Shown piece after piece: positions 1-7,408 of a stretch of 40,594 nucleotides of DNA. The translations under genes and the position numbers were made by a program. A model generated the notes under the pieces. That model saw only the letters and a program-made list of their open reading frames with translations, had not been told where the DNA came from and did no database searches. The DNA is from Rhodospirillaceae bacterium (lineage in GTDB: Bacteria > Pseudomonadota > Alphaproteobacteria > GCA-2721365), in contig PBKC01000064.1 in assembly GCA_002721365.1 (NCBI GenBank), forward strand, positions 1 through 40,594, written 5' to 3'. Numbering within the stretch: position 1 is the first letter of the stretch; each line of letters opens with the position of its first letter.

Positions 1-352
1 CTGCCACTGCGAGTGCCCGAATAAGCTCCGAGAGGGCTCCGTCGGCGGCATCGTCGGCTGGTTGCTCTAGGTGTGCCGTGTAACCGATACCGTCCAGCGT
101 CCGCACGAGTGGCGGCGCTTCATGGTCCGCCCGCCATATCACGGAAACCCGCTTCGTGGAGAGGTTGACCCGCGCACTTTCGACACCTTCGAGCGCGCCG
201 AGAGCATGCTCGATCTTACGAATACATGCGCCACAGCGGATTGAGGGCACGGAAAGATCGGTCTGCCACAGGCGGTCGTCGACGGCGCGGCTCGCGTGCC
301 GGACTGCCGCTTGCGAGGAAGCTTGCCCGGTTGCGCCCCCGACGACGTCCAC
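1..352 (-). CDS. ccoI: Copper-translocating P-type ATPase CcoI/FixI, N-terminal part (runs off left edge)
   Basis: Only the first ~117 residues are present. From a GTG at 352 the frame is open to the window edge. It contains a heavy-metal-associated (HMA) domain with a CxxC copper motif (RCGACIRKIEHAL) at about residues 45-57, followed by a ferredoxin-like fold ending near GIGYTAHLEQ. In this family the ATPase exports copper across the inner membrane for maturation of cbb3 oxidase. The assignment to CcoI rather than another copper ATPase rests on its place in the ccoNOQP transcription unit, 2 nt behind the DUF2189 gene stop. The catalytic DKTGT and CPC motifs lie outside the window. The start codon is the least certain part. 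Confidence 0.8.
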   Translation of the reverse strand, partial: MDVVGGATGQASSQAAVRHASRAVDDRLWQTDLSVPSIRCGACIRKIEHALGALEGVESARVNLSTKRVSVIWRADHEAPPLVRTLDGIGYTAHLEQPADDAADGALSELIRALAVA

Positions 353-354
353 GT

Positions 355-1140
355 TTATGCCCGCATCGCTTGATAGGCGTGCCAGGTCGCGTGTCCCAGC
401 ACCGGAAAGACGACGATCAACCCGACGAGACCGGTCGCCACGCTGGCAATGAACAGCGCGAGCACGATGGCGCCCCAGGTCAACATGACGGGCAGGTTGT
501 TCCAGACCAGCGCCATGCTGGTGCCCATCGCGGTAAAGGCGTCGACGCGCTCGTCCAGCAGCATCGGCACCGAGAACGCGCTGATCGCGAATGAGAATGC
601 GGCGAACAGCCCGCCGACCAGCGTGCCGACGGCGACCAGCGATACGCCGGTCGGCGTCGCGAACAGCGTCGGCAGGACATCCTCCAATCCCGGGAAAGGT
701 CTAAGCCCGAAGAACAGCGCGTAGAGAAGGACGGCCACCCGCATCCAGAACAGCATCAGCAGGCACAGCAGCGCGCCCGTGAACAGGACCTGGCCGCCGG
801 ACCGTGGCCGGACCAGGACCATGCTCGCGAGCGTGACCGGTTCGCTCTGGACAATCCGGCGGCTCTTCTCGTAGAGGCCGACGGCGAGTAGCGGCCCGAC
901 CACCATGAAGCCGGCGAGCGCGGGCAGCAGGATATAGTCCAGCGCCAGCGCGAACAGGCCGACGACCACGGCGACAGATACCACGAACACCGCGAGCCCG
1001 TAGAGCAGGCTGCTTGCCGGATTGACCTTGAAGTCGCGCCAGCCCGCCCGGAGCCAGCCGAATGCCGCAGTCACCGGGAGGTCCCGCGCATAACTGCGTC
1101 GGCGGGGCAGCGGCGGGAGGGTCTTGGGGATTGTGGCCAT
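355..1140 (-). CDS. DUF2189 family integral membrane protein
   Basis: The 261-residue protein has about six hydrophobic segments and the C-terminal HATWHAYQAM signature that I associate with DUF2189. The ATG at 1140 is preferred over a GTG six bases upstream because GAGGG lies 5-6 nt ahead of it. It sits between the small membrane protein after ccoP and ccoI, on the same strand and almost without gaps. DUF2189 proteins are often found beside cytochrome oxidase genes, but their biochemical role is unknown. An accessory role in cbb3 assembly or membrane insertion is inference from context only. Confidence 0.8.
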   Translation of the reverse strand: MATIPKTLPPLPRRRSYARDLPVTAAFGWLRAGWRDFKVNPASSLLYGLAVFVVSVAVVVGLFALALDYILLPALAGFMVVGPLLAVGLYEKSRRIVQSEPVTLASMVLVRPRSGGQVLFTGALLCLLMLFWMRVAVLLYALFFGLRPFPGLEDVLPTLFATPTGVSLVAVGTLVGGLFAAFSFAISAFSVPMLLDERVDAFTAMGTSMALVWNNLPVMLTWGAIVLALFIASVATGLVGLIVVFPVLGHATWHAYQAMRA

Positions 1141-1187
1141 TGTCACCCTCTACCCAGTCTGTGCCGGAACGTGTGCATCGACATGAT

Positions 1188-1409
1188 TCAGCATGCCGGT
1201 TTCGCCGCCCTGAAGGAGGCGGACGTCTCGTCTGGCGCCGTGGGATGCGGGACGCATTCCGGCTCCGAGGTCACCGCCACGTAGACGAGGTGAGCGTTGG
1301 CGAGCGCCAGCAGAAGCACGCCGGCGACGATGAGTGCGCCGATCAGAAGCCGACGCTGCCGTCCCTGTCCTCCTCGTGAAACTGCGTTTCCGTTAGATGC
1401 CATCGTCAC
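1188..1409 (-). CDS. Small single-pass membrane protein of cbb3 operon
   Basis: This is a 73-residue protein with a basic N-terminus, one transmembrane helix at about residues 20-40 (LLIGALIVAGVLLLALANAH), then a short tail with two cysteines (PEC and the C-terminal AKPAC). The GTG start overlaps the ccoP stop (GTGA); an ATG two codons later is possible. It stands where ccoG/ccoH would be expected in a classical fixNOQP-fixGHIS order. It is far shorter than CcoH/FixH and I cannot align it convincingly to it. Function unknown; co-translation with CcoP suggests an oxidase-related role. Confidence 0.7.
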   Translation of the reverse strand: MTMASNGNAVSRGGQGRQRRLLIGALIVAGVLLLALANAHLVYVAVTSEPECVPHPTAPDETSASFRAAKPAC

Positions 1410-2287
1410 TGCTTCGTCGCGCCGAGGTCGAGAACAAAGAGCGTCAGAAGCTTCCGCTCGAGAGCTGAGAGGCGCCCTTCCCAGTGCGGCATGTGCCCCT
1501 GCCTGCCCCGGTACACCGTCGTGTACACGGACTGGCGGTCGCCACCATAGATCCAGGATTCGTCCGTCAGGTCGGGGGCGCCCAGCTCGGTATTGCCCGT
1601 GCCGCTTTCGCCGTGGCAGGCGGCACAGTTGGCCGCGAACACCTCAGCGGCCGCGGCAATGGAGTCGGAGCGCTCGTCGCCCGTCGGCTCGGCACCGGCC
1701 AGTGAACGCACGTAGGTCACGACGTCGAGGATAGCCGCGCGATCCAGAATGCCATCCCGGCCAAAGGCCTGCATCTGGGATACCCGTGTCTCGTTGTGCG
1801 TCGAGTTGATGCCGACCCGGATGGTCTCTGCCACAGTTGCGGGATCTGCACCCCAAAGCCATGCGTCATCCGTCAGTCGAGGGAATCCGTGGCCTCCCTG
1901 GCCCTTCATGCCATGGCATGTCGCACAATTGTCCTCGAACAGGGGACGGCCGGTGTTCCGGACGATCTGCATGAGCGAATCGTCGGCCTGGATCTCCGCA
2001 AAGTTGCGTGTCTCTATCTGCTGTGTCCAAGACGCCCGGTCCGCGGCCGCTATCCTGAGGTTCTCGGCGAGACTTGATCTCTGATCCACCCCCAGCACAC
2101 CTTTGGTATAGGTCTCCACCAGGGGCCAGGCAGGCATCAGCACCCAATAGATCACCGAGAATATGATCGTCGCCGCGAGGAACAGCCAGATCACCTTCGG
2201 AACCGGCCGGTTCAACTCGGTGATGCCGTTCCACTCGTGCCCGGTTGTGGTGTAGCCCGTGTGCGGGTCACGCTGTGCTACCGCCAT
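1406..2287 (-). CDS. ccoP: cbb3-type cytochrome c oxidase diheme subunit III
   Basis: CcoP is the membrane-anchored diheme cytochrome c that feeds electrons to the CcoNO core of the high-affinity terminal oxidase. The 293-residue protein has the family N-terminus (GHEWNGITELN), a transmembrane segment at about 32-54, and two CxxCH heme-c sites at residues 121-125 (CATCH) and 221-225 (CAACH). Length is normal for the family. Its start overlaps the end of ccoQ by 10 nt and its stop overlaps the next gene, so translation of the operon is tightly coupled. Confidence 0.97.
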   Translation of the reverse strand: MAVAQRDPHTGYTTTGHEWNGITELNRPVPKVIWLFLAATIIFSVIYWVLMPAWPLVETYTKGVLGVDQRSSLAENLRIAAADRASWTQQIETRNFAEIQADDSLMQIVRNTGRPLFEDNCATCHGMKGQGGHGFPRLTDDAWLWGADPATVAETIRVGINSTHNETRVSQMQAFGRDGILDRAAILDVVTYVRSLAGAEPTGDERSDSIAAAAEVFAANCAACHGESGTGNTELGAPDLTDESWIYGGDRQSVYTTVYRGRQGHMPHWEGRLSALERKLLTLFVLDLGATKQ

Positions 2288-2451
2288 GGCCCTTCCTCAT
2301 CGTCGAGAACGCTCCTGGCGGCGCGCTCGAACCTCTTCTTGTTGGACGGCCAGCACGCGTAGACGACCACGCCGATCGAAAGCGCCATCAGGTAGAACAG
2401 CCCGAATGACTTGGCGAAGGCGACGAGGATGTCGTGATCGAGGTCGATCAT
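2278..2451 (-). CDS. ccoQ: cbb3-type cytochrome oxidase subunit IV (57 aa)
   Basis: The protein reads MIDLDHDILVAFAKSFG, then a single transmembrane helix (LFYLMALSIGVVVYACWP), then a charged tail with the NKKRFERAA motif typical of CcoQ/FixQ. CcoQ is a non-catalytic subunit that stabilises the oxidase in some species. The ATG overlaps the ccoO stop (ATGA), and its stop lies 10 nt inside ccoP. It is short and easily missed, but the position between ccoO and ccoP together with the motif make it secure. Confidence 0.93.
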   Translation of the reverse strand: MIDLDHDILVAFAKSFGLFYLMALSIGVVVYACWPSNKKRFERAARSVLDDEEGPWR

Positions 2452-3185
2452 CGCAGATCTCCTTCCAGCGCCTGCTGCTCATGCGCCGCGTCCGTCAGCC
2501 GGCCGAGGATCTGGAGATAGGCGACCAGCGCGTCCATCTCGGTCACGGGGCCCGGTTCGCCGTCGAACGCGCGGACGTTCGTCTCCTCGCCGTACCGCTC
2601 AGCGACTCCGCTCGCCCGGTCGCTGTCCGGGTTCGCCTGGCCGTAGACATCGGCCGCGGCGTTCGCAATCATCTTGTCGGTGTACGGGACCCCGACCCTC
2701 CGCATGGCGGCCAGGTGCTGGCCCAGGTCTTCGGTGACGAGCTGGGTGTCGTCGAGCCACGTGTAGGCCGGCATCACGGACTGCGGCACGACGGACCGCG
2801 GGTCATCGAGATGTGCGACGTGCCAGGCATCCGAGTACTTGCCGCCGACGCGCGCGAGGTCGGGGCCGGTTCGCTTCGAGCCCCAGAGCATCGGGTGGTC
2901 GTACTGGGATTCGACAGCGAGCGAGTAAGGCCCGTATCGCTCGACTTCGTCGCGCAGCGTCCGGATCATCTGAGAATGACAGGCGTAACAGCCTTCGCGG
3001 ATATAGATGTTGCGTCCCGCGAGTTCGAGCGGCGTGTAGACGCGCATGTCGGGTGCTTCCTCGACCGTCTCGCCGATGGTGAACAAAGGCGCAATCTCGA
3101 CGATGCCCCCGATCCCTGCAACGAAGATAATTGCAAGCACGAAGGGGATGGTGTGACGCTCGAGCTTGTAGTGGAAGCCGAACAT
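2448..3185 (-). CDS. ccoO: cbb3-type cytochrome c oxidase monoheme subunit II
   Basis: CcoO is a membrane-anchored monoheme cytochrome c that passes electrons from CcoP to CcoN. The 245-residue protein starts MFGFHYKLERHTIPF, has one N-terminal transmembrane helix, the CYACH heme site at residues 66-70, and the family segment SQMIRTLRDEVERYGPYS. The open frame extends upstream to 3461 through ccoN, but that extension is antisense-like basic sequence. The ATG at 3185 is 5 nt after the ccoN stop and gives the family's usual N-terminus. Confidence 0.97.
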   Translation of the reverse strand: MFGFHYKLERHTIPFVLAIIFVAGIGGIVEIAPLFTIGETVEEAPDMRVYTPLELAGRNIYIREGCYACHSQMIRTLRDEVERYGPYSLAVESQYDHPMLWGSKRTGPDLARVGGKYSDAWHVAHLDDPRSVVPQSVMPAYTWLDDTQLVTEDLGQHLAAMRRVGVPYTDKMIANAAADVYGQANPDSDRASGVAERYGEETNVRAFDGEPGPVTEMDALVAYLQILGRLTDAAHEQQALEGDLR

Positions 3186-3190
3186 GTCCT

Positions 3191-4849
3191 TCACTCTCCC
3201 GGCTGAACGGCGCCGGCAGGGGTGTCCGACGCAATCGGTCTGTCGGCGACTGGCTCGAGGGGTTCCTCGCGAGCTGTTCGAACGGTCATCCAGATGTTGT
3301 AGAAGCCGATCGCGGCGCCGATCAGGAACAGCAGTCCGCCGATCGCGCGGGCGACGTAGTAGGGGTGCATCGCCACCAGGGAATCGATGAAGGAATAAGC
3401 GAGCGTGCCGCTTTCCGTGTAGGTGCGCCACATCAGGCCCTGGATAATGCCGGAGTTCCACATTGCGAAGACGTAAATCAGCGTACCGGCGAGGGCGAGC
3501 CAGAAGTGGACCTCAACCAAGCGGGCGGAATACATGCGCTCCCGCTTCCAGAGGATCGGTACGACGGCGTAGATCGAGCCAAAGGTTATGAAGGCCACCC
3601 AGCCGAGTGCCCCGGCATGGACGTGCCCCACCGTCCAGTCGGTGTAGTGGGACAGCGAGTTGACGGGACGGATTGCGAGGAACGAACCCTCGAAGGTGGA
3701 GATGCCGTAGAAGACGGCCGCCACCATCATGAAGCGCAGCGTCGCGTCGTCGCGAACCCGGTGCCAGGCGCCGTTCAGGGTGAGCAGCGCGTTGCCCGCC
3801 GACGCCCACGAGGGCACCAGCAACATCACCGAAAAGGTCATGCCGAGCGTCTGTACCCAGTGCGGCAGCGCGGTGTAGTGGAGGTGGTGCGAGCCCGCCC
3901 ACATGTAGAGGAAAGTGATCCCCCAGAAGCTGATGATGGACAGGCGATAGGAGAAGATCGGCCGCTCTGCCCGCTTCGGCAGGTAGTAATAGAGCATCCC
4001 GAGAAAGCCGGCGGTGAGGAAGAACGCCACCGCGTTGTGGCCGTACCACCACTGCGTCATAGCGTCCTGCACACCGGAAAAGGCTGAGTAGCTCTTGGCG
4101 TGGCCGAGCGACACTGGCACCGCCAGGTTGTTGACGATGTGGAGAACCGCGACGACCAGAATGAAGGCGAGGTAGTACCAGTTCGCGACGTAGATGTGCG
4201 GTTCTTGCCTTCGCGCAAGTGTCCGAAGGTAGAGGACGAAGTAGGTGACCCAGACGATCACCAGCCAGATGTCCGCGTACCACTCGGGCTCGGCGTATTC
4301 CTTCGACTGGGTCACGCCGATGAAGTAGCCGCTGACAGCGAGGATGCAGAACAGGTTGTAGCCGAGTAGCACGAACCACGGGCTGAGCTGGTCGGGCATG
4401 CGGGCCCGACAGGTCCGTTGCATGACGTGGAACGACGTGGCGATCAGCGCATTGCCGCCGAAGCCGAAGATAACGCCGGTGGTGTGTACCGGTCGCAGAC
4501 GCCCGAAGCTCGCCCACGCGGCATCGAAGGTCATCTCCGGATACGCGAGGAGCCAGGCGACCCAGTCGCCGATGAACATCGCGAAGATCGCCCAGATCAT
4601 CGCGATGATGATGCCGGCCTTGCTGGGGTCGTCGTAGTAGCTGCTGAGACGCTCCTCTGATGGTTCGGGGGCGATATAGCCGGACAGGACGACAAACACG
4701 GTGGCGATGCCGAGGAACGCGATCAGCAGACCGTGGACACCGAGAGGCCTTTGGTGCCCTGCTCCCGCAAGAAACAGTCCGCAGAGCGCCAAAACGACCG
4801 AGATGACAATTGCGAATTGCCGTTCGCCCTTGGTAAGTCCAGCTACCAT
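3191..4849 (-). CDS. ccoN: cbb3-type cytochrome c oxidase catalytic subunit I
   Basis: CcoN is the heme-copper catalytic subunit that reduces oxygen to water and pumps protons under low oxygen. The 552-residue protein is a multi-pass membrane protein with the conserved histidine segments RPVHTTGVIFGFGGNALI and FHVMQRT (low-spin heme), GHNAVAFFLT and AGSHHLHYTALP (CuB/binuclear site), and VGHVHAGALGWVAF (heme ligands). It starts the operon ccoN-O-Q-P. It is slightly longer than many CcoN proteins because of an extra N-terminal hydrophobic hairpin before the core. Confidence 0.97.
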   Translation of the reverse strand: MVAGLTKGERQFAIVISVVLALCGLFLAGAGHQRPLGVHGLLIAFLGIATVFVVLSGYIAPEPSEERLSSYYDDPSKAGIIIAMIWAIFAMFIGDWVAWLLAYPEMTFDAAWASFGRLRPVHTTGVIFGFGGNALIATSFHVMQRTCRARMPDQLSPWFVLLGYNLFCILAVSGYFIGVTQSKEYAEPEWYADIWLVIVWVTYFVLYLRTLARRQEPHIYVANWYYLAFILVVAVLHIVNNLAVPVSLGHAKSYSAFSGVQDAMTQWWYGHNAVAFFLTAGFLGMLYYYLPKRAERPIFSYRLSIISFWGITFLYMWAGSHHLHYTALPHWVQTLGMTFSVMLLVPSWASAGNALLTLNGAWHRVRDDATLRFMMVAAVFYGISTFEGSFLAIRPVNSLSHYTDWTVGHVHAGALGWVAFITFGSIYAVVPILWKRERMYSARLVEVHFWLALAGTLIYVFAMWNSGIIQGLMWRTYTESGTLAYSFIDSLVAMHPYYVARAIGGLLFLIGAAIGFYNIWMTVRTAREEPLEPVADRPIASDTPAGAVQPGE

Positions 4850-5417
4850 GTCGTCATTCTCGAACCCACGCTGATCCCTCCGTCGACGCGTTGCCGAAGA
4901 CCGCAGTTCAAACCGTGCATGTTATCGACGCTCTTGATCTCACACCGAATCTCGGGTCGCCATCTGCTCCTTGGCGCCGTCCGGGTGTTACTCGGCAGCT
5001 TCCGTGCAGCCGGCGGTTCGTTGCCGTCCCGGCGTCCATAGCTCCGCTCCCGGCTTGCACTGGAAGCCTTTGTCGAACCTTGCAAGCCCGCTTTATCCAT
5101 CGCCAGATTCTCGGGAGCCCAACTGCGACCGGCCGGTGGTCCAGAGCGGCCTCGGCACTTCGCAATTCATCTCATCAAGCTCCGGCAAACAAAAAGGTAT
5201 TTTCAATACTTCTTTATCCGATCATAATGGGCAAGGCAAATGCCGATTTCACGATCACGTTGCCAGAGGGAGCGGCAATGCGTCTCACTTCGTTCAGACG
5301 CCCAGCGCCTATGACTCGCTGTCTTTGTCCCGTGGGAATACGCCACATACCGCTTCACCACGGCCTCCTTCGAACCGCCGCAGTGGGAAGGCTGGCGCAC
5401 TGTCCAGGTTCGGTCTG
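4850..5417. other. Divergent intergenic region between ccoN and a membrane-protein gene
   Basis: About 570 bp separate the two divergent starts. It holds the NsrR-like palindrome at 5191-5215. A weak half-site resembling an FNR/FixK box (ATCAA at 5174-5178 with an imperfect partner) lies just before it; I do not claim it as a real site. A 63-codon plus-strand frame (5227-5418) ends in a TGATG overlap with the next gene. It has no recognisable domain and is not called as a gene. Confidence 0.5.
5191..5215. promoter_or_regulatory. NsrR-type palindromic operator, site A
   Basis: AAAAAGGTAT-TTTCA-ATACTTCTTT. The two 10-base arms match at 8 of 10 positions as an inverted repeat with a 5-base spacer. 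It has the same architecture as the sites at 15629, 24912 and 27818. It lies 203 bp before the 5418 gene and 342 bp before ccoN, so which promoter it controls is not clear. Confidence 0.65.
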
Positions 5418-5891
5418 ATGGACGACATCACCATCGCGCGCGCACTTCACGTCCTCGCTGTCGTCCACTGGATCGGCGGCGTGACACTCGTCACCCTGGT
5501 TATCCTTCCCGCTATCCCCCGCATGGCAGAACCTGCCGGAAGACTGCCCCTGTTCGAGGCGATCGAGGGCCGGTTCTCGTCTCAGGCTAGGCTGTCCGTT
5601 ACCCTCGCGGGCCTCACCGGGTTCTATATGACACATCGCCTTGGCGCGTGGGACCGCTTCGCCGACCCCGGCTTCTGGTGGATGCATGCCATGGTCCTCG
5701 TTTGGGCGGTCTTCACGGGAATGCTGTTTGTCGCCGAACCGCTTTTCCTGCACGCATGGGTCCGACGGCGCGCCGACCGAGATCCGGTTGGCGCCTTCAC
5801 GTTCATACGGTGGGCACACGCGGCGCTTCTGACTGTCAGCCTGCTGACGGTTGGCGCTGCCGTTCTCGGAGCACACGGGATGCTCTATTGA
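5418..5891 (+). CDS. Four-TM membrane protein, NO/denitrification-associated, function unknown
   Basis: The 157-residue protein begins MDDITIARALHVLAVVHWIGG, has four hydrophobic helices and keeps several histidines near the membrane faces (HVLAVVHW, MTHR, WMHAM, LHAW), which could bind heme or copper. The general layout recalls CopD-like or DUF4149-like 4-TM proteins, but I cannot assign a family. It is divergent from ccoN and preceded by an NsrR-type palindrome, so NO-responsive expression is an inference. The ATG overlaps the stop of an unconvincing upstream frame. Confidence 0.7.
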   Translation: MDDITIARALHVLAVVHWIGGVTLVTLVILPAIPRMAEPAGRLPLFEAIEGRFSSQARLSVTLAGLTGFYMTHRLGAWDRFADPGFWWMHAMVLVWAVFTGMLFVAEPLFLHAWVRRRADRDPVGAFTFIRWAHAALLTVSLLTVGAAVLGAHGMLY

Positions 5892-6284
5892 GACCGAAGT
5901 CGGCCCGGTCCGTGCGGCGCATGGAAACGGTGCCGCTGACAAGCGGCTCGAAGACGGGGTCGACGCTACGATGGGCTATGCGCGGTGGACAGTGTAGAAT
6001 CCCCTTCCACCGGTGATGAGAATGCAAGGTCAGCGAAAAGGAGTTTATTCGGACGTGCTGTTGCGCTTTGGCCAGTTCGCAATACATCGGCTGCACCGCT
6101 CCCTGGGTTGCGGCTACCGAGGTGTTCGGCCTATAGCCGATGGGGGTGGCCCGCCTATGATCGGCGGAGAGTTCGGCTTCTTCTCCCGCTTGGCAGGCGC
6201 GCAGCAGTGTTATCACGCCACTCTCGTAACGCAATTGCACTGTGGGATCTCTCCTGGGCACAAATCAGACGTGGATGACTTCCA
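5892..6284. other. Intergenic leader upstream of the TDT channel and nar genes
   Basis: Nearly 400 bp without a convincing gene. A 91-codon frame (6013-6288) crosses it and overlaps the next start, but its composition and lack of domains argue against it. I see no NsrR-type palindrome and no clean FNR or NarL site by eye. The promoter for the nar block should lie here or before 5418. Confidence 0.4.
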
Positions 6285-7388
6285 GTGAGAGTCCGGTTTG
6301 AGCACGGGCGACCCGACCAGCTGAAGACCCTGCATCCGGCCTATTTCGCCATGGTCATGGCGACCGGCATCGTCGCCATCGCGATGCATTTGCACACCGT
6401 CCCCGTGCTGCCGAGCGTGCTGTTCTGGCTGAACGCCGTCTTTTTTGCCGCCCTGGTGGTAGCGACGATCGCCCGCGTACTCCTTTGCCCTCGCGCGTTC
6501 AAAGCCGATGTAAAAAGCCATAGTCGCGGCGTTGGATTCTTTACCATTGTTGCGGCGTCGGGCGTATTCGGCAATCAACTCGTCATTCAGATGAGCACCC
6601 CGGATATCGCTGTTTTTTTCTGGATCTTTGCTGTGGCGTCCTGGCTGACGATCACCTACGGCCTGTTTGCCGTGCTCACCGTGATTCCCGACAAACCTGG
6701 CTTGGCCGAAGGACTGAATGGCGGATGGCTGGTGAGTGTGGTCGCTACCCAGTCAGTCTCAATCATCACGGTTCTAATGCTAGCTTCCGGGATCGCCACT
6801 GATTTGCAGGAGCCGCTCATGTTTGCGGCGATGGTGCTGTGGCTTGGCGGAGGAGCTCTTTACTTATGGTTGATGACTTTAATCTTCTTCCGGTACACTT
6901 TTCTTCCGATGTCACCAGCGGATCTTACACCTCCTTACTGGATCAATATGGGGGCGGTGGCCATTTCGACGCTCGCCGGGACCACATTGCTGAGTGAAGC
7001 AAAGTTGTCGCCGATCGTCACGGAGCTCGCGCCCTTCGTGGAAGGCGTGACGCTCTCCTTCTGGGCTGTTGGAAGTTGGTGGATCCCGATGCTCTTGGTG
7101 CTCGGGGTCTGGCGCTACGTGATGCGCAGCGTTCCGTTCGCTTACGACCCGCTGTACTGGGGCGGAGTCTTTCCCTTGGGCATGTACTCGGTGTGCACAT
7201 TTCGATTGAGCCAGATCATGGACGCGCCCTTCCTCATGCCGCTTTCCTACGGGTTCATGATCATCGCGACGGTTGCATGGGCGATGGCGCTCGTGGGCTT
7301 GATCGACAGCCGCCTCAATGCGACGGCTCGTCGAGCCGCCGCCGACATTGACCGAGCGCTTGGCCAGCGCGATGGTAGGGGCAACTAG
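6285..7388 (+). CDS. TDT/SLAC1-TehA family anion channel or transporter
   Basis: The 367-residue protein has about ten transmembrane segments and the N-terminal HPAYFAMVMATGIVAIA motif of the tellurite-resistance/dicarboxylate transporter (TDT) family, to which bacterial TehA and plant SLAC1 anion channels belong. The GTG at 6285 is the first possible start because an in-frame TGA lies 9 nt upstream. It ends 20 nt before narG. In many nitrate reducers this position is held by narK, and no narK is present here. A role in nitrate or nitrite movement is therefore an inference; SLAC1-type channels are known to pass nitrate. Confidence 0.85.
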   Translation: MRVRFEHGRPDQLKTLHPAYFAMVMATGIVAIAMHLHTVPVLPSVLFWLNAVFFAALVVATIARVLLCPRAFKADVKSHSRGVGFFTIVAASGVFGNQLVIQMSTPDIAVFFWIFAVASWLTITYGLFAVLTVIPDKPGLAEGLNGGWLVSVVATQSVSIITVLMLASGIATDLQEPLMFAAMVLWLGGGALYLWLMTLIFFRYTFLPMSPADLTPPYWINMGAVAISTLAGTTLLSEAKLSPIVTELAPFVEGVTLSFWAVGSWWIPMLLVLGVWRYVMRSVPFAYDPLYWGGVFPLGMYSVCTFRLSQIMDAPFLMPLSYGFMIIATVAWAMALVGLIDSRLNATARRAAADIDRALGQRDGRGN

Positions 7389-7408
7389 GCAAATCGAGGA
7401 GCCATGGC

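Noticed and set aside
3186..3461. Longer ccoO open frame starting at 3461
   Set aside because: The extension lies inside ccoN, is very basic, and the family N-terminus MFGFHYKLERH begins at 3185.
5170..5180. FNR/FixK-type box before ccoN
   Set aside because: Only one half-site (ATCAA) is good, and the spacing of its partner is wrong.
5227..5418. 63-codon ORF overlapping the start of the 157-aa membrane protein
   Set aside because: No recognisable domain or good ribosome-binding site; left as an uncalled possibility.
6013..6288. 91-codon ORF before the TDT gene
   Set aside because: Composition is irregular and no family is recognised; more likely leader DNA.
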